Positions 55,572-64,000 of a DNA stretch of 64,000 nt are shown piece by piece. Source of the stretch: Salvator merianae (taxonomy: Eukaryota > Chordata > Lepidosauria > Squamata > Teiidae). Every line of letters starts with the position of its first letter. The stretch's first letter is position 1. Position numbers and translations under genes: made by a program. Under the pieces are notes generated by a model that was not told where the DNA came from, did no database searches, and was given only the letters and a program-made list of their open reading frames with translations. The stretch is from contig QVOM02000023.1 in the NCBI GenBank assembly GCA_003586115.2, forward strand, positions 1,673,283 through 1,737,282, written 5' to 3'.

Positions 55572-55668
55572 CTGGAAATTTGTTGACTTGGCCTGAGTAG
55601 ATGGCGTTGTCATGAAATGACACCGCGTGCCAATAGATGTCGCAGGGCAGGCGGCGGCCGAAGGGAAA
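55572..55668 (-). CDS. TTLL11: TTLL11 exon, N-terminal part of the TTL domain (most 5' exon in window)
   Basis: 97-nt exon: phase 0 at the acceptor (CACTCTAG), one base over at the donor (CCAG|GTAATT). It encodes FPFGRRLPCDIYWHAVSF and HDNAIYSGQVNKFP. DIYWH and the KFPG that follows are strongly conserved among TTLL polyglutamylases, and FPFGRRLPCDIYW matches TTLL11 as I recall it. The weak donor (GTAATT) is the least canonical in the gene. The upstream exon that must precede it is not found up to the right edge. Confidence 0.95.
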
Positions 55669-55899
55669 CTAGAGTGAAAGGAGAGAAGAAAACAGAAGGA
55701 TTAGGGAGCCTTAAACAAATGATATGCAAATACTATGCCTTGGAGGGGTGCTCAGCTGCTGGGGGTATCCTTTAGATCTTCAGTCTGGAGTCTGGGAGTT
55801 AATGTAGGCCCACTGAATTGAACACGAAAGCACTTATTTCCCAATAAAAGCCCTTCCGATGCCTGTCTTCCGAGACATGTTTTCCTTATACATTTGCTT

Positions 55900-56419
55900 C
55901 CAACAGAGAAAGAAGAAGAAGAAGAAAATATCTTCGCCCAATTTATCAAGGTTTCCTCCCAGAGCGGGTCCCTCCTTTGAACCCTGTCTATCCCTGCAAT
56001 AGCCTTTTATGATGTGATGGAATTTCCATGCAGGTTTACTTGTCTTAAAAACAAAAAAAGGAGTGTACCAGATATGGAATTCCCTTTTATCCAGAAGAAG
56101 AGGGTACAAGCCTACTCCATCCCAGCACCCAGTTAAAAACTTGCATCCATAGAAACCAGATGCACCACAAAAACCAGATAAAACTAACAGTCACAAACTA
56201 CAGCAGCCTCCATCATCCAAGGGCTGCATCAAAAGAGCATCTTTTCATAAGCATCGAAAGGGGGTTCATTGCGGAGTGGGATGGATCAGAATGGGGTTGC
56301 TAAAATAACCATCCTGCCCCAAAGAATTTCCACCAGTTAAAATACTGACACCATAGTTTCATTGGCAATTTTAACAGTGGGACACTCTCTTTTGAGTCCA
56401 AAGAGCATTATGGATTTAA
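55900..56419. other. TTLL11 first-intron sequence, unassigned
   Basis: No exon or repeat recognised in this stretch. Confidence 0.4.
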
Positions 56420-56835
56420 TGTAAGAACATAAGAGGAGCCCTGCTGGATCAGGCCACGGCCCATCTAGCCCAGCATCCTGTCTCACCCAGCGACCCACAA
56501 ATTGCTTCTGGGCATCTCAAGTAGAAGAGAAAGGCAAGACCTTCACCTGCTCTCAACTCCCTGCAAACGGCCTTTAGAGACATTCTGCCTATCTCCCCAG
56601 TGTGGAGGCGATACCTGGACATCCATTCCAGTAGCCATTGATGCACCTGTCCTCCATGAATGTGTCTAATCCTTTCTTAAAGCCATCAAAGCTGGTTGCT
56701 GTCACCATCTCTTCCAGTCATAAATTCCTTAGACCGATGACCCTCTGGGTGAAAAAATACTTCCCCTTGTCAGTCCTAACTCTTCTGCCCATCAGCCCTA
56801 GTATTGTGCAATAGAGAAAAGAATTTTTCTCCATC
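56420..56835 (-). mobile_element. CR1/L3-type LINE 3' region with one tail unit (antisense)
   Basis: AAGAGGAGCCCTGCTGGATC, CATCTAGCCCAGCATCCTGT and ACCTTCACCTGCTCTCAAC form the tail. Then TTTCTTAAAGCCATCAAAGC, TCTGGGTGAAAAAATACTTC and CAATAGAGAAAAGAATTTTT form the coding-end side, the exact reverse of the copy at 17.3 kb. Confidence 0.82.
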
Positions 56836-56849
56836 CATGTTTTCTATAC

Positions 56850-58240
56850 TGTGCATGATGTATTTTTGTTTTATTTGTATCATCAGCCAAATTCAGAACA
56901 AGCCAGCGATGGCATAAATGCAAGAGCAAATTTATTTCGAGGGATCTGCTTCAGACAGGAGGGCAAATTCTGCAGAATAGTTTTGGAACTCCTGCCGCAG
57001 AAAACCCCCACACACGTCGGCAGGCTCTGCAGTCTGCTTTTGCCTACCTGTCCAAAATTATCTGCCCACCCCTGGGAGAAGCGCATTCACACTGGGAAGA
57101 TTTTCCGAGAGTACACAAAGGCACACGCAGAGGAACTATAACCCTTCGGATGCCATAATCGCTCCGGGGCGAACATGAGGCTGGTTTTCCAGGGCTCCTC
57201 AGCGGAAGACTTGTAGCATCCTCAGCTCCTGCTGCTTGTTTCATGTTTGCCCACTAGGAAAAAGATCTTTTCCAAAGCAGCTTGCACAAAAAATGCCCTC
57301 TGGGTGTTTACAGTTATTTTCCTTCCTAGTTCGCTCCTCACCATCCGTCATTCCTAGTGTGGAGGTAACTTGGGCAAAACAGCAAAGGAGCAGAAAAAAG
57401 AATACTTTTCTACAACTTTTCCTCCACATGAATTCCTTTTTTGTATTTTTTCCTTTTTTTTTTTTTTAAGGCATCCAAAAACTTCTGAGTGCCTTCAGCA
57501 GCCAGCTTTGGGGGACGAAGGGAGAAATTAATTTGCACGCTAATTGGGGAAACATGGTATCTGCAACAGAAGAACAGAGGAACCATGATTCTTCCCATTA
57601 TTCAGAGAGAAGGAGGAAGAGGACAAGAACAGGTGGGCTGGAGTGTGTGAGCAAATAATTAATTCTGGGAGAAAAACATAATCACCTTCAGTTATTTTTT
57701 CCTCAGATGCACCTGGAACAGATCCAGAAATAACTGTTGCGTGGTCATCGCCTGCGAATGTTTAGTACAGTATTTTTATTTACCGATGCTTGACTAAAGA
57801 GGTTTCTAATTAAAAGAATAAAGGGATTCTGTGTTGATCTCTCGTCTGTGGGCTTAACTCAAGAATTTCCGAAAGGTGGGGCAGAAAACACTTCAAAGTG
57901 AATCACGTCTGAGTCCTTTTTTCTGATTAACGAAGGGAGAGAAAGATGGAAGAGGGGTCAGGATACAGAGGGAGAAATGAGATCCAGTTTTTGTAACATT
58001 ATACTCCCTCTGCTCCATCAGAACAATAGTAAAAATGATGCTTTATTATCATTATCATTATCATTACTATTATTATTATTCTTTTATGTACATCATGCAT
58101 CTCAGCCGGTAGTTTTAGTAGTTCTGTTTTGCATTTTTCCACTCTGTTGTAAAACCACCATGGACTTCATGGAAAAATATTTTGACTTAAAGGTGATCTT
58201 CGCCTCTTGTGCAAGGTGTTGGAAGGGGAACACCATTTGC
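56850..58240. other. TTLL11 first-intron sequence, unassigned
   Basis: About 1.4 kb. Contains a poly-T run at 57455-57470, then GAGAAATTAATTTGCACGC and TAATTGGGG near 57530 (homeodomain-like), and a (TTATCA)n-like AT-rich stretch at 58045-58080. No gene recognised. Confidence 0.4.
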
Positions 58241-58244
58241 CTTG

Positions 58245-58330
58245 GGGATATTTATTTATTTATTTATTTATTTTTCTATCCCACCCTATACCCAAAGGTC
58301 TCAGGACGGTTCACGATAAAATCACTATAA
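58245..58330 (-). mobile_element. L2-like LINE 3' tip
   Basis: (TTTA)n then CTATCCCACCCTATACCCAA and GGTCTCAGGACGGTTCACG, the antisense 3' terminus of the dispersed L2-like family. Confidence 0.65.
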
Positions 58331-59282
58331 AACAGATGAAATAAATTAGCTAACACAAGATTAGGTTAACCCCACCCCAGTCTTCCACGTATTCCTTAGG
58401 TAGATGGATCCTCAAATCAACTCGTGAAACTGCTGCTAAAAACCCTCATGGGCCAGGGGTTCCCCAAAGGTCATTTAATCCAAGCCGCTGCCTAACTAAC
58501 GTACAGAAACCATTGCTTCCGCGTATGACAAATTTCACTGCTTTGAGACAGCTTTTAAAACATTTCAGTGGGGATCTGTCAAATCAACGGTACGTGTTTT
58601 ACTCTGCTGTCTCTTTCACAGAGACGCCCACCACTCGTTAATTAGCCCTTTCTCGGAAAACCTGCCAGGTATGTCAAATAACTTTTATGTAAATTTTCTC
58701 CTATCTGGCGCTAAATCAGATGTCACTTTTAAAGTAGCAATTTTTTTTGTCTCGGGCAATAGCCTACTCGGAACACAACTGGCCAAAGGATGTTCTGGTC
58801 TGCTGAGCTGTGTTTTATGATTTATTGTTATTTTATAACATTTTGAAACATTAACATGTTTTGATTTTATGTTTACTTTATATATCTGGTCCATGAATGC
58901 AATAAATGTTCATTCATTACTTATGGTTGTGTTTTCAGGGACCACATTAGCCAGAACAGGATCTTCAAGCTACCTAACCATGTGTCAAGTGTGATATTTT
59001 ATTCTCTGGCGAAAACTGCATTTTGTGCTGCTTTAATTGCGCTTTAACTGCACCTGACACTGAGGATTTTCAAAGTCACGTCTTCCAATCTTACGAGCTA
59101 CTTGTGGACGCACTTATTCACCATCTCTGTTAAAAATGCACTTTCTGCAGCCTCACTCTGCTGTCGTAGGAACTGGGGGGCAGAAACAACTTTGCTTTGC
59201 CACTCTGTTTTCGTGGGAAAGGCAGGGCAAAAAACTCTGCGGGGATTTTATTTCTTTACTTTTTTTTTTCATTTTTAATCCC
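58331..59282. other. TTLL11 first-intron sequence, unassigned
   Basis: No feature recognised in about 950 bp. Confidence 0.4.
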
Positions 59283-59790
59283 ACTCTTTATTTATTTATT
59301 TAATTTATTTGCATTTTTATCCCGCCCTATACCCAAAGGTCTCAGGGCGAGTTACGACAATTAAAGCGACAACCCAAAGATCGCAGGGCGGATCACAACC
59401 ATAGAAAAGTGTAAAATAAACGCACTTAAAATAAGGACCGTGCCTGAAAGAGGGAAGAGAAAGCTGTTTCCTCAGCAAAAGTTCAGGGGAAATAGGTGCC
59501 TCTTCACTAACCTCCTGAACGTATATAATGGAAGTGCCTGGCACACCTTGTGGGAGGGAGGCTACTCCGGTGTCTGGGAGCTACCACCAAGAAGGCCCTA
59601 TCCCGAATCCCCACCCTTTTAACTACTGGAGGTGGTGGGTGCAGCCAAGAGGGCTTCTCCCCTGCAGCTTAAGGCACAGGGGGCTGACATGAGAGAAGGC
59701 GTTCCTTTAGATATTGGGGGCCTAAGCCATTTTGAGCCTTAGTGGCTACTGGGTTGCGTAGTGAATTGGCAGCCAACGCAGGATTATTGG
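59283..59790 (-). mobile_element. L2-like LINE 3' region, longest copy in the window
   Basis: From (TTTA)n and TTATCCCGCCCTATACCCAA through GCTGTTTCCTCAGCAAAAG, CACCAAGAAGGCCCTATCCC, TTAAGGCACAGGGGGCTGAC and GGGCCTAAGCCATTTTGAGC. The reverse strand of the middle block encodes RAFLVVAP. Ends near 59790. Confidence 0.68.
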
Positions 59791-59799
59791 CAATTCCAC

Positions 59800-60740
59800 C
59801 CCTGCCGCCCCACAGGTCAGCAACAGGAATAGGATTTGGGGGAGTCACAGTTCTTCGAGATATCTCGGATACCCGGAAAGAGGCCGGCACATGGGATCGT
59901 GTGCCTGGAAGTTTCAACGGCTGCCGACCACAGAGAAAGCAGGGAGAGCCGATGGTCCTGCGTACGAGTCCCCATAATCCACTGCTTGCCCACTGGTGTC
60001 GGTGGGCCGTGAACTGAAGGCAGCGAGCGCCAGGCCTCGGGCCGGCAGCCGAAGGCAGAGCGAGGTCCTTGAGAGGTTTTCCACTGGAAATCTCCTGTCT
60101 TCAGGAGGGGCGGACTGGGAAGATGGAGGCCTCTTGCCTCTTCCGCTGCCTGAAAGCGCCGGGAAAATAACAGGCAGAGTGCTGGTCCTGGATTAGCATT
60201 CAAGCACCCTTCACTCGCCACAGCGTGGCAAATCAGATTATCGCGGCAACAAGCTAATTAATTCTGAAACAAGCACAAAGAGTGTGTCCCGCGCCCGGCA
60301 GCTCCTTCAAGAGCCCCGAAGGGGGGGAGCAGAGAAGGGAGAAGAATTCCAAGCGCACTGATGGCCAGGGGAGTCGGGCAGCGTCGCAGAAATCCAGAAA
60401 TGTTCTTTGGATTTCCAGCCCACCACCACCCACCACCCTTTTGCTTGATCCAAAGAGATGGTGCTTAGGTTTTCCTAAGACCGGCACATGCCAGAGAAAG
60501 ACGCAAAAGAAACGCAGGAAGAAGAATGCTCATTGATTTGATGAGGACTGGAAGAAACTGCAAATTTAAGTGCAGATGAGGCAGGCAATTGCGTGGCTAG
60601 ACATCCACACCACTTTGCCTTGACTCCTGGGAGCGTCATTTCTTCAGCGCTGGTACAAGGGGCAAGATGATCACATGACCCCATCAGCACCCCCCCTTGG
60701 TGTACCGATCACATGACCAAAATGGAAGTTGGGCAGAAGC
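59800..60740. other. TTLL11 first-intron sequence with a possible conserved block at 60190-60270
   Basis: No gene recognised. GGCAAATCAGATTATCGCGG followed by CAACAAGCTAATTAATTCTG at about 60225-60265 is a dense cluster of homeodomain-like sites. GC-rich sequence lies on both sides. Confidence 0.3.
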
Positions 60741-60750
60741 GTGCGGTCGC

Positions 60751-61053
60751 TGGACTACGTTCACACCTGTGCTTTAACCCAGCTTCAGTCCGCCTTCAGA
60801 GTGGAAGAACACATCAGTAATGTCACTAGGAGTCTTTCTGCACTGGGCCTTATTCCGGATTATATTCCGGAAGGGGAGCCTGCCATCCGCACACCGGTGC
60901 AGACTACGGCAGAACCAGTACAGAAAGGGTTCAGGACATTTTCTTTCCACAACACCTAACCCAATGTGGATATTCTGAATTATATAAGGCTGAAAGAATG
61001 CGTTTTCTCATTCTGAAACTGGACTGAAATGGGACTAGGTGTGAACGCAGCCA
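60751..61053. mobile_element. Short inverted-repeat element with GCGTTCACACC termini (unclassified MITE)
   Basis: TGGACTACGTTCACACCTGT at the left mirrors ACTAGGTGTGAACGCAGCCA at the right, about 300 bp apart. The interior also has CAGCTTCAGTCCGCC against AAACTGGACTGAAAT. No clear target duplication and no ORF. Confidence 0.55.
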
Positions 61054-61480
61054 AGGGTTCCATTCTGCCATTCCTTCATAAATACTGGTACTCAGAAATG
61101 CAGAGGCAACCGAACACGAGGCCTTCCTGTCCGCTATGAGGCCTCCAAGCCCTCTAAAGTTGCTTTTCAAGAAACGGAAGGTACAACGTTCCCCCTTCTA
61201 GGTTCGCGTGGATTTCTCCAGGCACGTGGGCTGCACGCAAAAGGGACGCCGAGAGCAGTAAGTGAACACACAAACTGGCGACACCTTGTCCCAGCCAACC
61301 TAGAAAGGGTGTCTCTGGTTCATCCTCTACACTGCAAGATGGAACAGGTCTGCATCCCTCAAGATCCGACAGTGCAGCAGCCTTGAAGCCTCCATAACAA
61401 AAGCAAGGGCGCCCCCTGCAGGTGAAAAGACCCCACCAGAAGGGAAACGCGTGGAGCGCTCAGAAATGCACAGAGCGGTG
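61054..61480. other. TTLL11 first-intron sequence, unassigned
   Basis: Nothing recognised. Confidence 0.4.
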
Positions 61481-61489
61481 CTTTCACAG

Positions 61490-61640
61490 GAGTTTTCTGC
61501 TTTCTGAGCTAATTATGCTAATTCCTCGATATTATGCAAATAACGTGGCGGGCAGAGGTGTCATCTTGTTCCAAGAGGGATTTGTTCAGCAGCCCTTTTC
61601 TGAAAGCGTTATCCGTTCTGATTAACACCAACATACATAA
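61490..61640. promoter_or_regulatory. Candidate enhancer with octamer-like and TAAT sites
   Basis: Within 40 bases: GAGCTAATTATGCTAATTCC and TATTATGCAAATAACG, the second containing ATGCAAAT, the canonical POU octamer, and the first a variant ATGCTAAT. Clustered POU and homeodomain motifs in a repeat-free block suggest a regulatory element; inference only. Confidence 0.35.
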
Positions 61641-63090
61641 TTCTCAGCTCCCGTCCTGGTGGCACCTCTGCGAACCATTTCAGCACGGCTGCCCGTGAAG
61701 TTCTGCCCGACCTCGTTTCCTCCACCTACACATGGATGCGGGCGCGCACTTGGACAATCTGCGGGAAAGGTGGAGCGGATGCACTTGCTGGAGTGACACT
61801 AACAAATGTGGACTGGCCCGTCGAGCCCCGAAGGTGAGGCCGTCATGTCGCCATCAAAAAAGGTTTGGACCGGTCCGTGGGACTCGGGACCATCGATGAC
61901 AATCGGCCCTGGTGGTGCCTGCCTCTGAAGGGCAGCTGCTGGGAGACGGTGAACTTCGCTTCGCTTCACTTCGCTTCGCTTTGCCTCCATCCTTCTGTCC
62001 TGTTTTGCCCTTCAGGGCTGCGTTTCTTGCCGCGCTGCCTTCAAGACTTCTCTAGAACTGCTTAACCACCAGCAGCCGAGCTCTCCTGGGGAAACAGAGA
62101 ACTGTGCACCTCCGACCAGGTGCGCCTCAGGTCTTATGGGAAAAGAACCTGCCAGAAAAGACTATCCACAGAGAGCTAAAACTATCACTCAAAGCAACGG
62201 CTGCAATAAAGCTGAGCTCTTCACATCTGAACCACCTTTTCTGAACTCTTGCTCGCTTACTTCACTGTTGGCTTGGAGCCTGCAAGCTAAGCTCCGTGAC
62301 AAAAACCCTGTTCTGTCCACCACTGAAATCCAGGAGACTGGTAAGCACGCGATACAAGGACTTGAGCGTGGTGGCCCCTGACATTGTCCATGTTTTGTCC
62401 ATTTGCTCCACCTCTTCAGGGTTCTAGCATTCAGGAAGACCTTAAAAATTGTTCTTTCCTTAAAACCATTTTGTTGATCTAATTTAACCTCCAACAGATG
62501 TTTGGGACTCGGGGTTAATGGAAGCGACAGTCCGACATCTGGTGACAACCAACCAGCAACTCTTGAGCATTTATACCCGCTTGGTGTCTCCCCTTCTTGT
62601 CCGAGAGTTTACATTTTTATTCTCTCTTTGCAAAGCTTTATGAGGACTCGCCCCCCTGATAAATAACAAGAATAAAAGAATCTTGTAAAACTGCAAAGCG
62701 TTTTGTAAAACCAAGGGGATGTAAGGGGAGAGCGTCTTAACTGATGTTTTGCGCGCACACAGCCATCAACATCACTGTTGGTGCAACACGGGGCCACCTC
62801 CAACTACACTGGGAAACCACAGCGAGATCAGCGTTGTCTGCCCAAAGGAAGGCCAGGATACAAGCATCCAAAAACAGGGGAGAGGTGGAATTGAGGGGCA
62901 AGACAACTGAGAAAAGAGAATCTGGCCCACAGCCGGCCCTTAGGCCAGGCATAAACGTGCAAGGCTGATGCAGGAACGCAAAACAGTCGAGGCAACAGTT
63001 TTTCTCCTGCAAATTCCCATGGAAAGATTAAAGAGACATGCGGTTAAAGGATGCAAGCGCCAAACATATGGAGAGGTTTCGAAGGCAGCA
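61641..63090. other. TTLL11 first-intron sequence, mostly unassigned
   Basis: A CTTCGCTTCGCTTCACTTCG pentamer-type repeat lies at about 61950-61985. At 62405-62480 GCATTCAGGAAGACCTTAAA reads AFRKTLK, a possible L2 remnant. Otherwise nothing recognised, and no TTLL11 first exon. Confidence 0.4.
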
Positions 63091-63094
63091 TATT

Positions 63095-63400
63095 GTTTGT
63101 TTGTTTGTTTACTAGATTTCTATAGCTTCCAATACCCACGGTTCTCGGAGCAGTTTACAAACCAAGCATAGGTAAAAATTATACATAACGCATTAAGAAG
63201 CAATGGATCAAAATCATGTAATTAAAAGAATGCAATTTGTAAGGAACAAATTTTAAAAACATGCAGCCAACTAGTCTGTTTTCTGGAATGGCTGAGTGAA
63301 TAAAAGTCTTCATGCAGATAGTGCCAGGCGGGTCTCTCGGGGGGGGATGTTAAAGACCCTGGGTGCCACTACAGAAAAGGCCCTTTCCTTGTAGCCATCT
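63095..63400 (-). mobile_element. L2-like LINE 3' region, degraded
   Basis: (GTTT)n with CTAGATTTCTATAGC at the 3' tip, then ACAGAAAAGGCCCTTTCC near 63372, whose reverse strand encodes RAFSVVAPRVFN, the family's C-terminal motif. Confidence 0.6.
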
Positions 63401-63440
63401 TGCTTTGCTTTGCATTGCTTTGCTCTGCTCTGCTCTGCTT
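63401..63440. repeat. (TTTGC/TCTGC)n pentanucleotide repeat
   Basis: Short array of TTTGC, ATTGC and TCTGC pentamers. Confidence 0.85.
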
Positions 63441-63844
63441 TGCTTGCAGAGGGCATGCAAACAAGGGCTTGTTCAGTGAATCTCAGATGAATAGTTCCAG
63501 CACCCACATAGTTCTAGAACTTCTGGTCCCAAATTCCCTTCACTCTCCAGCCAACTCACATGCCCTGCCAGGTCGCTCTCCTCACTCTCCCTGAGAGAGA
63601 TAGGAATGAGGGGCCAATGCAGGTGAGCCCGTGCTCCCTCCCCAACAAGACGGACTCTGGCAGGGCTGGTGGGAGAGGATGCCCTAGGAGACCTGAGTGA
63701 GCAACAATGGAAAGCTGCCCAGCACCACAGGCTGGATCGTGCCTGACATCACAGGGGCTCAGCTGGGACAGCAGTGACCTCACAGTTCAGACTGTGCTCA
63801 GCCACAGGTAAGAGGAGATTTTCCAGCTTCCTCATAATACCCTA

Positions 63845-64000
63845 CATGCCTTGGACTCCAACTCCCATCAGCCCCCACCTGCATGGTCATCTTGGATGCC
63901 AGTTCTGGTTAGTTCCAGCCAACATGGCTATCTCGGACTTCACCTCCCATCGGTCCCAGTAAGCACAAACATCTGGGACTCAACTTCCCTTCAGCCACTG
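63845..64000 (+). repeat. ~40-bp minisatellite, TTGGACTCCAACTCCCATCA type
   Basis: CCTTGGACTCCAACTCCCAT, ATCTTGGATGCCAGTTCTGG, CTCGGACTTCACCTCCCATC and CTGGGACTCAACTTCCCTTC are four diverged units; the array reaches the window edge. Confidence 0.7.

Larger units (their letters stand above)
27404..64000 (-). other. TTLL11: TTLL11 gene span (first exon outside the window)
   Basis: Eight exons on the reverse strand, at 55668-55572, 52886-52753, 51153-50578, 49325-49230, 47739-47618, 36352-36095, 35234-35128 and 27681-27404. They join with matching phases into 1,668 nt: 555 codons and a stop. Every junction is GT-AG. The human gene, as I recall it, has nine coding exons and about 800 residues, so one large 5' exon of about 245 residues lies to the right. 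No candidate for it is seen up to 64000. Introns in the window run from about 0.9 to 11.3 kb. Confidence 0.9.

Noticed and set aside
55669..64000. TTLL11 first exon within the window
   Set aside because: None of the reverse-strand frames carries the expected N-terminal TTL sequence or a phase-0 donor; it must lie further right.

Overview
The window is nuclear DNA of a vertebrate, most likely a squamate reptile (lizard or snake). The genes are intron-split with GT-AG junctions and lie in a dense mix of CR1 LINEs, a BovB/RTE fragment, Sauria-type tRNA SINEs, a 5S-rRNA-derived SINE, L2-like LINE ends and small hAT-like DNA elements. That repeat mix, not any marker gene, is why I say squamate; I cannot name a species.

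Two protein genes face each other tail to tail. On the left, the last coding exon of DAB2IP (+ strand, 2021-2188) is followed by a long putative 3'UTR ending near 8345. On the right, eight exons of TTLL11 (- strand, 55668 down to 27404) join with intact reading frame through 1,668 nt (555 codons plus stop). They carry most of the tubulin-tyrosine-ligase-like ATP-grasp domain and the whole C-terminal region. The first exon, with the N-terminus, lies beyond the right edge. DAB2IP next to TTLL11 matches the human 9q33 order, which supports both names. DAB2IP is a Ras GTPase-activating scaffold and TTLL11 a tubulin polyglutamylase. No joint function is implied; they are syntenic neighbours.

Layout: 1-2020 last DAB2IP intron; 2021-8345 terminal exon and 3'UTR; 8.9-27.4 kb intergenic, rich in CR1 tails, BovB, hAT-like elements, Sauria SINEs and a (TTAGGC)33 array; 27.4-55.7 kb TTLL11 exons and introns; 55.7-64 kb first TTLL11 intron.

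The most striking non-genic feature is a family of five palindromic fold-back elements (16.7, 26.3, 39.6, 47.0 and 49.8 kb). They share CAGYGG ends, and four have exact or near-exact 8-bp target-site duplications, so they look like hAT-type hairpin MITEs. The copy at 26255-26440 is an almost perfect 186-bp palindrome. A different small hAT-like element with a perfect 8-bp duplication sits 22 bp from one of them. Several GC-rich or TAAT-rich intronic blocks look like regulatory candidates, but this cannot be tested from one sequence.
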